Shown: positions 17,201-24,629 of the stretch, one piece after another | Layout of the letters: every line of letters begins with the position of its first letter | How positions within the stretch are numbered: the first letter of the stretch is position 1 | NCBI GenBank assembly: GCA_002448815.1 | Contig: DKAJ01000010.1 | Coordinates: forward strand, 1-26,270 | Source: Micavibrio sp. UBA6929 | GTDB taxonomy: Bacteria > Pseudomonadota > Alphaproteobacteria > Micavibrionales > Micavibrionaceae | Direction: 5' to 3' | DNA length: 26,270 nucleotides | Program-made: the position numbers and the translations under genes | The notes under the pieces: model-generated | Told to the model about the DNA's origin: nothing | Seen by the model: the letters and a program-made list of their open reading frames with translations, nothing else | The model's database searches: none

Positions 17201-17402
17201 CATCGCAGGAAATATCTATGTTAACCGGTCTATGACAGGCGCGATTGTTGGCTCGCAGCCCTTTGGCGGGCAAGGCTTGTCTGGCACTGGCCCTAAGGCA
17301 GGCGGCCCTGATTATCTGCGCCGCTTTATGACCGAGCGCGTCACATGCACGGACTTAACCGCAACGGGCGGCAATGCAAGCCTTGTATCTTTGCAAGATT
17401 AG
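14295..17402 (+). CDS. putA: Bifunctional proline dehydrogenase / glutamate-gamma-semialdehyde dehydrogenase
   Basis: At 1035 residues this is a short PutA. The proline dehydrogenase half has EGLSLMHIAEALLRIPD near residue 75, SVKLSALHPRYE near 230, RLVKGAYWDREIKHAQ near 335 and LHGMGEALY near 415. The aldehyde dehydrogenase half (about 535-1010) has ISPWNFPLAIFTGQ, FTGSSEAAHQIN, the general base E789 and the catalytic C823 in GSAGQRCSATR. It oxidises proline to glutamate with FAD and then NAD, channelling the intermediate between sites. The N-terminal ribbon-helix-helix domain of the regulatory PutA of enteric bacteria is absent, as is the extra C-terminal domain, so it cannot repress its own gene in that way. 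There is no ribosome binding site, and a promoter ends 8 bases before the ATG. Confidence 0.97.
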   Translation: MVQITIKSLSSSCFPDEQSCLRALLAGFQWDHETADHIYDYAYRMVLNMRSNPQSFGILESFLQRFPLTGDEGLSLMHIAEALLRIPDANTANQLITDKMNAAQWRVKPNTASSDNLLRAAGLGLLVGNKAINSPLSHAALPVIRNSIRHVVQKIGKQFVLGEDIDAAFVHALPYEKEGQRMSYDMLGEAARTQADADHYFQSYKNALNAVKARQRSKADSPYSTAGISVKLSALHPRYEFSQKDICVPEITKRMIELCRIAASANIAITIDAEETERLSLQLAVFERLLQVGEFEFWDGLGLAVQAYQKRAASVIDWLKQTTETHKRNIHVRLVKGAYWDREIKHAQVHGLLDYPVFTRKCHTDLNYLICAQKMLQQCPQIYPMFATHNAHTIAAVKSFARTANRDFEFQRLHGMGEALYAVLPKDDNDQICVYAPVGPHKDLLPYLVRRMLENGANSSFINKLLDDTYPLDKLLHDPVLKAAENNHTSHPQITFPLDLFIDEKPRERLNSRGLDLDDEETVAFLYRWISPFLKDTHQYSAFSLINGRSYKGSNVHDALCPANTQKHLGRTWYASEKTAEKAIRKANKAFPDWMKKSTQSRAEIVQKYADLLEDYAQEFFALLVREAGKTLPDAQAEIREAIDFCRYYANQIMSEAPSCGFTLPGPTGEHNHYTRHGRGAFVCISPWNFPLAIFTGQIAAALVTGNTVIAKPAEQTSAIATFAVKLWHRAGIPSDVLNLVIGDGFIGAHLVNHPDIAGVTFTGSSEAAHQINQSLALKHGPIVPFIAETGGLNAMVVDSSALLEQVIDDVVLSAFGSAGQRCSATRLVFVQDDVADTFNRMLQGAMRELRVGDPSNISTDIGPIIDSEARANLVTHCGNLEGFGKLIAQTPIDSAIEDMGHFFAPRAYEIPSLSGIDKEVFGPVLHVLRYSYHDLDDLLLELRSKGYGLTLGIHSRIDSFIQRVQSQSIAGNIYVNRSMTGAIVGSQPFGGQGLSGTGPKAGGPDYLRRFMTERVTCTDLTATGGNASLVSLQD

Positions 17403-17456
17403 TTTATAAAACCATACAGATATAACGATTTACGCACATTTGCAGGAGTTTCCTTC

Positions 17457-18728
17457 ATGAACATTTTACTGGTTGGCTCGGGTGGCCGTGAACATGCTTT
17501 GGCTTGGGCGCTTTCAGCGTCAGATCTATGTGACACACTTTATTGCGCGCCAGGCAATGCCGGCATTGAAAGCTGCGCAACGTTGGTTGACCTGAAAGAC
17601 ACTGACGTTGATGGTCTTGTTCAATTTGCGACCGATAACGCGATTAACCTTGTTGTGATAGGCCCAGAGGCTCCATTGGTTGCCGGGCTATCGGACGCAC
17701 TTCGCGCCAAGGGTATTGACGTATTTGGCCCCTCACAGGCTGCGGCGCAGCTTGAAGGCTCAAAAGGCTTTATGAAAGACCTTTGCAAAGAATTTGACAT
17801 TCCCACTGCCGCGTACGAGCGCTTTACTGACATCGAAAAGGCCGAGGCCTATATCCGCGACATGGGCGCGCCGATCGTCATTAAGGCCGACGGCCTTGCC
17901 GCAGGAAAAGGCGTTATTGTTGCCATGGAACTGGACGAAGCCCTTGAAGCGGCGCGTGATATGCTCTCGGGCAATGCGTTTGGCGATTCAGGCAGTTCAA
18001 TTGTTGTTGAAGAATTTATGGACGGTGAAGAGCTGAGCTTTTTCGCGCTGGCCGATGGTCACGGCATTTTGCCACTGACATCTGCGCAAGATCACAAGCG
18101 CGCCTTTGACGGCGATAAGGGCCCCAACACTGGCGGCATGGGCGCATATTCGCCTGCCCGCCTGATGAGCCAAGACTTACATGATAAAATCATGACCCGC
18201 ATTATCGAGCCAACCGTGCGCGGCATGAAAGAACGCGGCATGCCTTATACTGGCGTTTTGTACGCAGGTCTTATGATCGTCGATGGCGAACCTTCATTGA
18301 TTGAATATAACGCCCGTTTTGGCGACCCCGAATGTCAGGTTTTGATGATGCGCTTGCAAGCCGACCTCGCCGAAATTTTGCAGGCTGGTGCGCAAGGACG
18401 TTTGTCAGAAATCGCAGATAAAGTGCACTGGTCAGAAGATGTTGCCATGTGCGTTGTTATGGCGACGAACGGATACCCGCAGAGCTATCCTAAAAACACA
18501 CCAATCAATGGCCTTGATGAGGCAAATAACAGCGAAGGCGTTGTTGTTTTTCACGCGGGAACGGCCAAAGACGGCGATCAAATCGTCAGCATCGGCGGAC
18601 GCGTTCTTGGCGTCACAGCCAAAGGCGCCAGCGTCGCCGAAGCGCAAGAGCGTGCCTACGCCGCCGTTGATAAAATTGATTGGCCTGATGGTTTTTGCCG
18701 CCGTGATATTGGCTGGCGCGCGCTTTAA
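17457..18728 (+). CDS. purD: Phosphoribosylamine--glycine ligase
   Basis: The 423-residue protein matches PurD in length and motifs: MNILLVGSGGREHALAWAL at the start, VIGPEAPLVAGLSD near residue 66, the ATP-grasp segment IVIKADGLAAGKGVI near 140, GPNTGGMGAYSPA near 222 and EYNARFGDPECQV near 280. It joins phosphoribosylamine and glycine using ATP, the second step of purine synthesis, in the cytoplasm. GCAGGAG precedes the ATG at good spacing. It follows putA by 54 bases with no terminator seen between, so some read-through is possible, but the two functions are unrelated. A strong terminator lies 29 bases after the stop. Confidence 0.98.
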   Translation: MNILLVGSGGREHALAWALSASDLCDTLYCAPGNAGIESCATLVDLKDTDVDGLVQFATDNAINLVVIGPEAPLVAGLSDALRAKGIDVFGPSQAAAQLEGSKGFMKDLCKEFDIPTAAYERFTDIEKAEAYIRDMGAPIVIKADGLAAGKGVIVAMELDEALEAARDMLSGNAFGDSGSSIVVEEFMDGEELSFFALADGHGILPLTSAQDHKRAFDGDKGPNTGGMGAYSPARLMSQDLHDKIMTRIIEPTVRGMKERGMPYTGVLYAGLMIVDGEPSLIEYNARFGDPECQVLMMRLQADLAEILQAGAQGRLSEIADKVHWSEDVAMCVVMATNGYPQSYPKNTPINGLDEANNSEGVVVFHAGTAKDGDQIVSIGGRVLGVTAKGASVAEAQERAYAAVDKIDWPDGFCRRDIGWRAL

Positions 18729-18757
18729 GTCGCCGCTTTTACAGGGCATTTAAACAA

Positions 18758-18787
18758 AAAATGCGCACTTTAATAGGTGCGCATTTT
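18758..18787. terminator. Bidirectional rho-independent terminator
   Basis: An 11-bp perfect stem AAAATGCGCAC / GTGCGCATTTT closes an 8-base loop. The T-run on the plus side and the A-run on the other side are partly within the stem, so it can stop transcription from both purD (plus) and the unknown gene that ends at 18809 (minus). Confidence 0.9.
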
Positions 18788-18808
18788 GTATATGTATCAC
18801 AGAAAAAA

Positions 18809-19270
18809 CTACTCAGCCGTATAAGACAAAATATTTTCAGATACTTTATCGTACAATTGAGTGCCCTGCTCCAGGGTATGTAACTGTGCTGCAGCATCCT
18901 TTGTTGAAACGCCTTGCGCATATTCAATGCGTACTTCTAAAGCGATTGAAGGGGTATCACCAAACGTATGGGTCGCACTGCGAATAAACAAATCCCCCAA
19001 CTTTTCGCCTTCATCATCGTAACATGCTAAGCCCTCTTCACTGAGAGCGGCGTGCGTGGCTGCCTTATACAACAGAGCCTCACGCAAACAATCTTTTGTA
19101 TCTTCATGGTTATTGGCATTTTGCTTAATGACTGCGCCTATACCGATGGCACCCGCTACACTTAAAAAAGCCGCAGCTGCAACACCCAATCCAGCTCTGC
19201 TACGCATTGGTTTCATGGATTGCTCAATCTCATGGTCTATATCACGTACATTATTCTCTTTACCGCTCAC
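18809..19270 (-). CDS. Unrecognised single-pass membrane protein
   Basis: I do not recognise this 153-residue protein. A short charged N-terminus (rich in Asp and Glu, then PMRSRAG) precedes one membrane helix (about residues 27-47, Ala/Gly/Val/Ile-rich). An outside domain of about 105 residues follows, with two cysteines (DCLREALLYKA and LACYDDEGE) that could pair in the periplasm. The start codon is GTG (19268-19270), well supported by AAGGAG eight bases upstream on the minus strand. It lies 62 bases after tadA on the same strand and ends at the shared terminator, so it may share a transcript with tadA. Nothing suggests a functional link to tRNA editing. Confidence 0.75.
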   Translation of the reverse strand: MSGKENNVRDIDHEIEQSMKPMRSRAGLGVAAAAFLSVAGAIGIGAVIKQNANNHEDTKDCLREALLYKAATHAALSEEGLACYDDEGEKLGDLFIRSATHTFGDTPSIALEVRIEYAQGVSTKDAAAQLHTLEQGTQLYDKVSENILSYTAE

Positions 19271-19332
19271 GATAGTGTCTCCTTTTTTTATTTTGCCCGC
19301 ACCCTAATGCGTTTCCATATCAACATCAAGTA

Positions 19333-19803
19333 TCAAATACGGCTCTTAGCGCGCTTTTTCGCGAAGAATGCTTTTAGAATGGCACTGCATTCGTGGCTCA
19401 TTATGCCGCTGGAAACTTCTGGGCGGTGGTGGCATGTGGGCTGGTCGTAGAATTTTGCACCATGCATGATGCCGCCGCCTTTGGCATCTAGTGCGCCGAT
19501 ATAAACGCGGCGAATGCGTGCAAAGCTGATCGCCCCTGCGCACATCGTGCAGGGTTCTAAAGTTACATAGAGATCATAATCGGGGATTCGCTGCGCCCCT
19601 GCTCTTTCACACGCTGCGCGCACTGCCAAAATTTCTGCGTGTGCGCTTGGATCGTTCAGTTCCCGCGTGCGATTTCCTGCGCGCGCCACAATACGTCCAT
19701 CACGCGGATCCACAATTACGGCGCCGATGGGAACCTCATCACGATCAGCCGCGCATTTTGCCTCTTCCAGCGCTGCGGTCATTGCTATATGGTGTGTATC
19801 CAT
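19333..19803 (-). CDS. tadA: tRNA-specific adenosine deaminase
   Basis: The 156-residue protein has all TadA marks: DEVPIGAVIV near residue 22, the zinc and proton-shuttle motif HAE (H55, E57) and PCTMC (C85, C88), then GALDAKGGG and the C-terminal helix. It converts the wobble adenosine of tRNA-Arg(ACG) to inosine and is usually essential. The frame is open for 124 more codons upstream, but that part is antisense to rluB and unlike TadA. The ATG at 19803 matches where the family begins. This ATG shares two bases with the rluB start in CATG. No ribosome binding site precedes it, and a TATATC (plus-strand GATATA at 19811-19816) lies 7 bases upstream. Confidence 0.95.
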   Translation of the reverse strand: MDTHHIAMTAALEEAKCAADRDEVPIGAVIVDPRDGRIVARAGNRTRELNDPSAHAEILAVRAACERAGAQRIPDYDLYVTLEPCTMCAGAISFARIRRVYIGALDAKGGGIMHGAKFYDQPTCHHRPEVSSGIMSHECSAILKAFFAKKRAKSRI

Positions 19804-20566
19804 GAGCAAAGATATACAACAAGACGCCCCAAAAGGCGAGAGAATAGCAAAATTTATGGCACGTGCGGGGTTATGCTCTCGCCGCGAGGCTGAACGATGG
19901 ATTGAAAAGGGACGCGTGCAGGTCAACGGCCAAAAACTCACCAGTCCCGCCTGCGTTGTCACAGATAAAGACGAAGTGATCGTTGACGGCAAGAAAATTG
20001 GCGCGGCGCAAGATACACGTTTATTTATGTTCCACAAGACAACTGGCGTTATCACCAGTAACAAAGACCCAGAAGGCCGCCCAACGATCTTTGATCGCTT
20101 GCCGGATAATATCCCCCGCCTTGTCACTGTCGGGCGTTTGGATATGAATACCGAGGGTTTGTTACTGCTGACCAATGATGGGGAGCTTTCCCGTTATCTT
20201 GAGCTACCCGCGACGGGGTGGAAACGCAAATACCGCGTGCGCGTGCATGGCCGCGTTGATGATAAAAAACTGGCAATTTTGAAAAAAGGCCTAACGCATG
20301 AAGGTGTGCGGTATAAGCCCATCATTGCCGAACTTGAATCACAAAATGGTACAAATTCGTGGCTGAGCGTCACATTAACCGAAGGTAAAAACCGCGAAGT
20401 TCGCCGCGCGATGGATGCCGTTGGCCTGACCGTAAACCGTTTGATCCGCGTGTCTTATGGCCCGTTCAATTTGGGGAATATGCCGAAAAATGCGATTGAA
20501 GAGGTTAAACCATCGGTGATGAAGCAGCAAATTCCTGCCTATTTCAAATCAGGAAAGTCTGGATGA
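19802..20566 (+). CDS. rluB: 23S rRNA pseudouridine synthase, RsuA/RluB family
   Basis: The 254-residue protein has an S4 RNA-binding domain (residues about 11-60, GERIAKFMARAGLCSRREAE) and a pseudouridine synthase domain with the catalytic aspartate D114 in GRLDMNTEGLLLLTNDGEL. The ending NREVRRAMDAVGLTVNRLIR is typical of this family. The arrangement fits RluB, which modifies 23S helix 80 near the peptidyl transferase centre, but RsuA- or RluE-type specificity cannot be excluded. The upstream ORF extension to 19667 overlaps tadA and is rejected. The ATG at 19802 fits the family's start. There is no real ribosome binding site. Its stop overlaps the rsmD start by 4 bases (ATGA). Confidence 0.92.
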   Translation: MSKDIQQDAPKGERIAKFMARAGLCSRREAERWIEKGRVQVNGQKLTSPACVVTDKDEVIVDGKKIGAAQDTRLFMFHKTTGVITSNKDPEGRPTIFDRLPDNIPRLVTVGRLDMNTEGLLLLTNDGELSRYLELPATGWKRKYRVRVHGRVDDKKLAILKKGLTHEGVRYKPIIAELESQNGTNSWLSVTLTEGKNREVRRAMDAVGLTVNRLIRVSYGPFNLGNMPKNAIEEVKPSVMKQQIPAYFKSGKSG

Positions 20567-21135
20567 GGATCGTATCTGGCAAATACGGCGGGCGCGTTTT
20601 AAAAAGCCCCAGCGATCAATCTATTCGCCCGACATCTGACAAAATTCGCGGCGCGATCTTTAACGCCCTGCTCAGCCGCATTAACTTAGATGATGCGCGC
20701 GTTATTGATTTGTTTTCAGGCAGCGGCGCCTTAGGCCTTGAGGCACTCTCGCGCGGGGCGACGCATTGTCATTTCGTAGATAAAAGCAATGGTTCCCTGC
20801 GCCTTGCCAAAGATAACGCGCAAGCACTGGGCGTTTTGGATGATGCGGCCAGTTTTGCCAACATGGATGCGGCGCAATTACCACGCGCCAAGGACACGCC
20901 TGCGACGCTCGCTTTTTTAGACCCGCCCTATGATCGCGGTTTGGTTGGCCCTGCCCTTTTATCGCTTCACCAAGGCGGGTGGCTGACCCAAGAAGCTTGG
21001 TGCGTTGCCGAAAGTGAAGCAGACTTTAACCCCGATCCGATGATGGAGTATTTACGGCCGCATTTCTTTATCGAGGATGAGCGCACCTATGGCGCGACTA
21101 AGATCATGTATCTGAGCTATCGTAAAGAGATTTAA
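20563..21135 (+). CDS. rsmD: 16S rRNA (guanine(966)-N2)-methyltransferase
   Basis: The 190-residue protein starts MRIVSGKYGGRVL, has the RPTSDKIRGAIFNAL motif (22-36), the S-adenosylmethionine site DLFSGSGALGLEA (49-61) and the DPPY catalytic motif (120-123). It methylates G966 of 16S rRNA during 30S assembly. It begins inside the rluB stop (ATGA), so translation is coupled, and both act on ribosomal RNA. Its stop codon interlocks with the stop of the convergent uppP in TTAA. Confidence 0.95.
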   Translation: MRIVSGKYGGRVLKSPSDQSIRPTSDKIRGAIFNALLSRINLDDARVIDLFSGSGALGLEALSRGATHCHFVDKSNGSLRLAKDNAQALGVLDDAASFANMDAAQLPRAKDTPATLAFLDPPYDRGLVGPALLSLHQGGWLTQEAWCVAESEADFNPDPMMEYLRPHFFIEDERTYGATKIMYLSYRKEI

Positions 21136-21962
21136 GCGATCCAGCCCATGCCAAGCGCAACGAACAGCGCCGCGCCTAAGATAAAGCGATATATCGCAAA
21201 GACCTTAAAGCTCTGCTTTTCCAGCCACTTCATCATCACAGCAATCGCAATAATCGCCGACAAACCCGATAGCACAATCGCCAGCAATATCGCCTTCGCA
21301 AGGTCTGGCGTGATAATCGCCGCGACGTCCATAGCGCCGACAGTGCCTGCGCCGCTGATCGCGATCGTCGATAGCAACAAACTGTAACGCGCAGCTTCGG
21401 TGCGGGCGAACCCCAAAAAGCGGCTTGCCGTCATTGTAATGCCAGAGCGGCTTGTCCCTGGGATCAGCGCTAAACACTGCGCAAGGCCAATGAGGACAGC
21501 ATCCTTGATCGTCATGGTTTCATTACCGCGCTGCGCTTCACTGCGTGCATCGGACAGCCAAAGAAGCGCGCCAAACACAATGGTTGTGGTCGCAACGATC
21601 CATGTCTCGCGCAGCCAAAGCGGATCCCACGCATGAAGCGCCAAACCTGCGATAATCACGGGGATAGAGCTTATCACGATATGGATATTCAGCTTTGCAT
21701 CGGGGTGATCCCAACGCCCCGTCATTAAGGGAAAACAGCCCAGCGTCATACGCCAGATATCTTTCCAGAAATAAGCAACCACCGCAAACAGTGTCCCTAC
21801 ATGCACAGCAATATCCAAAAGCAGATTAACTTGCTCGGCCTCCAGCGAATCAGGTTGCTGAACGATGCTGTGGAACAGTAATAAATGCCCACTTGAACTG
21901 ATCGGAAGGAATTCGGTGATCCCTTGCAGGATCGATATGATAAAAATATGAAGGATTGGCAT
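21132..21962 (-). CDS. uppP: Undecaprenyl-diphosphatase
   Basis: The 276-residue protein is a very hydrophobic multi-pass membrane protein of the BacA/UppP family. The two signature regions are present: QGITEFLPISSSGH near residue 13 and LIPGTSRSGITMTASRF near 155. It removes a phosphate from undecaprenyl diphosphate so that the lipid carrier can be reused for peptidoglycan and other envelope polymers. It is also linked to bacitracin tolerance in other bacteria. The ATG at 21962 is taken as start. A TTG one codon earlier (21965) is possible and would change the protein by one residue. No clear ribosome binding site is present. Confidence 0.96.
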   Translation of the reverse strand: MPILHIFIISILQGITEFLPISSSGHLLLFHSIVQQPDSLEAEQVNLLLDIAVHVGTLFAVVAYFWKDIWRMTLGCFPLMTGRWDHPDAKLNIHIVISSIPVIIAGLALHAWDPLWLRETWIVATTTIVFGALLWLSDARSEAQRGNETMTIKDAVLIGLAQCLALIPGTSRSGITMTASRFLGFARTEAARYSLLLSTIAISGAGTVGAMDVAAIITPDLAKAILLAIVLSGLSAIIAIAVMMKWLEKQSFKVFAIYRFILGAALFVALGMGWIA

Positions 21963-22107
21963 CAAAAATTGCTCTAATATTAGCCTGTTATTGATTCTTT
22001 TTACAAAACAAGTTAAGGATATACCAATAAAGATATTTTAGGTACTGCCTAGGGAAGCAATCCACCTGAAATTTATTTTTGTTCTATCACTTTGGGGTAC
22101 TTTATTT

Positions 22108-22758
22108 ATGCGGACACTTTACTATTTATGGCTACATCCTTTTTCGCGCAAAGTCCGCGCTGTTATGGCAGAAAAAGGACTGGATTTTGAACTGCAAGTT
22201 GAAAATATCTGGGAACGCCGTACAGATTTCTTGGCTCTCAACCCTGCTGGTGATGTGCCTGTTTTGGTTGAAGATGATGGCACGACATTGGCCAATTCGC
22301 AGGTCATTTGCGAATATCTAGAAGAAGTCTATCCTGAAATTAATTTACTAGGCGACAACCCTGTGCAGCGTTCAGAAACGCGCCGCTTGGTCAGTTGGTT
22401 TGACACAAAGTTTGAAAACGAGGTTAGCCGCAATTTACTTGGCGAAAAGGTTATTAAACCGTTCCTTAAACAAGGCGACCCGCATGGCCCATCTGTGCGC
22501 GCTGGTTACGCCAACATTCACTATCACCTGGACTATATCGGCTTTCTTACAGAAAAGCGCGAATGGCTTGCAGGCAATCAATATTCTTTAGCTGATATCG
22601 CAGCAGCAGCGCATCTTTCATGTATTGATACATTGGGTGATGTGCCATGGGAAGAACACCCCGCCGCCCGCGAATGGTTTGAAAAAGTGACGAGCCGTGA
22701 GAGTTTTACTGCCCTTGCAGATGACAAAGCGCCGTCCTTTGATACCGCAGCTGCTTAA
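22108..22758 (+). CDS. Glutathione S-transferase family protein
   Basis: The 216-residue protein has the two-domain GST build. A thioredoxin-like N-terminal domain (1-78) carries HPFSRKVRAVMAEKG with Ser13 at the usual active-site position, the cis-proline in GDVPVLVE, and NSQVICEYLEE where many GSTs have an ES pair. An all-helical C-terminal domain (about 90-205) has LADIAAAAHLSC near 160. It presumably conjugates or otherwise uses glutathione in the cytoplasm. The substrate cannot be told. GGGG lies 12 bases before the ATG, a rather distant ribosome binding site. It is a single-gene unit closed by a strong terminator. Confidence 0.92.
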   Translation: MRTLYYLWLHPFSRKVRAVMAEKGLDFELQVENIWERRTDFLALNPAGDVPVLVEDDGTTLANSQVICEYLEEVYPEINLLGDNPVQRSETRRLVSWFDTKFENEVSRNLLGEKVIKPFLKQGDPHGPSVRAGYANIHYHLDYIGFLTEKREWLAGNQYSLADIAAAAHLSCIDTLGDVPWEEHPAAREWFEKVTSRESFTALADDKAPSFDTAAA

Positions 22759-22779
22759 ATGAAATAACTGTGTCTTAAT

Positions 22780-22809
22780 GTCTTGAAGCGTTGCTTCGAG
22801 ACTTTTTTT
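22780..22809 (+). terminator. Rho-independent terminator after the GST gene
   Basis: A 10-bp stem GTCTTGAAGC / GCTTCGAGAC with one G-U pair and a 3-base loop is followed directly by seven Ts. It separates the GST gene from the SDR gene that starts 18 bases on. Confidence 0.9.
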
Positions 22810-22826
22810 AAGGATGAGATTGCATT

Positions 22827-23783
22827 ATGGCCGACGGCGATAAAAAACTGTTTTGTTTTGGCTATGGGTATAGCTGCCATTATTTGGGCTATGCGCTTTC
22901 GCAGCTCCCCAGTACGTGGCATCTTGCAGGCACAACGCGCGATGAAGGGCGCTTTTCTTCTTTAAAAGACAAAAGCATTACCCCCTATTTGTTCGAGCGC
23001 GGCGCGCCGCTTCCTGATTTAGAGTACATATTACGTGATGTGACGCATTTGTTGATCTCTACGCCGCCAGATGATGACGGTGACCCTGCCTTTTTGGCGC
23101 ATGGTCATGATATTTCAGCCTTTAAAAATCTGGAATGGATTGGTTATTTGTCGACGACAGGCGTTTACGGCGATCGTGACGGACGATGGGTGGATGAATC
23201 TTCGGATATTAACCCAAGCTCGCGCCGTGGCAACCGCCGCAAAAAGGCTGAAGAGCAATGGATGTCACTTTATAAAAATCACGGTTTGCCTGTTCATATC
23301 TTCCGCCTTGCGGGCATATATGGCCCTGGGCGCTGCGCGCTTGATTCTGTGCGCGCAGGCATCGGACGCCGCATTCGCAAACGTGGACATGCCTTTGGCC
23401 GCATTCATGTTGAAGATATTGTTGGCGGATTACTGAAATCGTTTCAAAAACCAACACCTGGCGAGGTCTACAATTTGGCAGACGACATGCCAGCACCCAG
23501 CCATGAAGTCATCGAATATGCATGTGACTTACTCGGTGTTGATCCACCGCCTATCGTCAATTTCGAAGATGCGAACCTCGCCCCGATGACACGCAGTTTT
23601 TATTCAGAAAACCGCCGCGTCCGCAATGAAAAGATTAAACGCGATTTAGGTATGGAATTTAAATATCCTGATTACAAGGCGGGCTTACGCGGATGTCTTG
23701 AGGCAGAAAAACTCTCTAGCCGATCCTCATCCGAGAAAAATACATCTGACAGCCCTGCGATGCCAGCGATCTTCAAGCGTTAA
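22827..23783 (+). CDS. NAD(P)-binding SDR family protein, YeeZ-like
   Basis: The 318-residue protein is an extended-SDR relative. The nucleotide-binding loop is FGYGYSCHYLG (residues 11-21). The active-site strand STTGVYGDRDGRWVDE (109-124) is typical of the group related to E. coli YeeZ. The usual catalytic Tyr-x-x-x-Lys is not seen: the corresponding helix reads RRGNRRKKAEEQW. RLAGIYGPGR, IHVEDIVGG and VYNLADD follow in the normal epimerase order. The last 25 residues are Ser-rich and probably disordered. The protein likely binds NAD(P), but its reaction is unknown. AAGGATGAG precedes the ATG. It converges on the next gene with 5 bases between stops. Confidence 0.85.
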   Translation: MADGDKKLFCFGYGYSCHYLGYALSQLPSTWHLAGTTRDEGRFSSLKDKSITPYLFERGAPLPDLEYILRDVTHLLISTPPDDDGDPAFLAHGHDISAFKNLEWIGYLSTTGVYGDRDGRWVDESSDINPSSRRGNRRKKAEEQWMSLYKNHGLPVHIFRLAGIYGPGRCALDSVRAGIGRRIRKRGHAFGRIHVEDIVGGLLKSFQKPTPGEVYNLADDMPAPSHEVIEYACDLLGVDPPPIVNFEDANLAPMTRSFYSENRRVRNEKIKRDLGMEFKYPDYKAGLRGCLEAEKLSSRSSSEKNTSDSPAMPAIFKR

Positions 23784-23788
23784 TTAGA

Positions 23789-24589
23789 TTACTCTTTCGC
23801 GCTTGGCGTTTCGGAGGGATTTTGCTGCACTTCGTTCTGATCTGACGCAGCATTCTTTTGCTCCTCATCTTCCAGTTCCAGGGAAATAGATGCAATATCG
23901 CCGCCATCATCAGACAATGTTTTATCCTGCGCCGAGGCGGTTTTTGTTGCGGCGATTTGTAGCATCGATGCCTCACCTTTGTTAAGCTCAAGCACAGGAA
24001 CATCTTGCAGCAATTTTTTCACCAAGGCATTGATTTTTTTAGGGTTATCCATTGGGTTTGGCGTATCGATACGCAGCAAAAACACATCATTTCTAAACCC
24101 CAGTAAGAACCATGAATTTTTAAGCTTCAGCCATCGATTAATGATCTCCATGCGCTCTTCCGTCAGATAGGCCTGCATTGACCCAATCTTATCTGTCAGC
24201 ACAATATTTGTGTCATCCCACTGCCCATGCAGAGGTTTAATTTCATGTTGCAATCCGGCGCCCTTGGACGCATCAATCAACATACCTGATGCAACAAAAC
24301 CATCAAATGGCACTTCACTTTTGAGCGTCATTTCAATGGCTGTCATTTTACGGCTATGACGGACATCGCCTAGCTCATATTGCGCAGGAAAGAATGAGAA
24401 CGCATAGTCGCCAATCACACCTTCCATTTGGGGCGCTTCTGAGAATCCACCTGCAAAATAGCGCAGGCCATATTTTTTGGCAAATGCCGCCCATGCCTTT
24501 TTTTGGCGCTGAAGAATATAGAGCGTCCAGCCAAAGAAATACAACAATGTCAGCGACAGAAATAGCCACAACAAAAACCATACTGACAT
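23789..24589 (-). CDS. Unrecognised membrane-anchored protein with an acidic tail
   Basis: I cannot assign a family to this 266-residue protein with certainty. One N-terminal membrane helix (about residues 3-25, Trp/Leu/Phe-rich) is followed by a soluble domain (30-215) with KKYGLRYFAGG, MEGVIGDYAFSFFP and LGFRNDVFLLRID. The tail of about 50 residues is rich in Glu, Asp, Ser and Gln and probably disordered. The look is similar to small membrane proteins of unknown function such as the DUF3137 group, which is only a suggestion. AAAGGTGA before the ATG is a good ribosome binding site. It lies downstream of the HNH gene on the same strand, with 110 bases between. Confidence 0.78.
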   Translation of the reverse strand: MSVWFLLWLFLSLTLLYFFGWTLYILQRQKKAWAAFAKKYGLRYFAGGFSEAPQMEGVIGDYAFSFFPAQYELGDVRHSRKMTAIEMTLKSEVPFDGFVASGMLIDASKGAGLQHEIKPLHGQWDDTNIVLTDKIGSMQAYLTEERMEIINRWLKLKNSWFLLGFRNDVFLLRIDTPNPMDNPKKINALVKKLLQDVPVLELNKGEASMLQIAATKTASAQDKTLSDDGGDIASISLELEDEEQKNAASDQNEVQQNPSETPSAKE

Positions 24590-24629
24590 TACTTCACCTT
24601 TCCTTTGGCGGATATATTTTGAATGTTAC

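Noticed and set aside
19667..19801. Upstream extension of rluB
   Set aside because: It overlaps tadA in antisense and is low in family likeness. The S4 domain starts just after 19802.
19804..20175. 124-codon upstream extension of tadA
   Set aside because: It is antisense to rluB and unlike any TadA N-terminus. The family start fits 19803.
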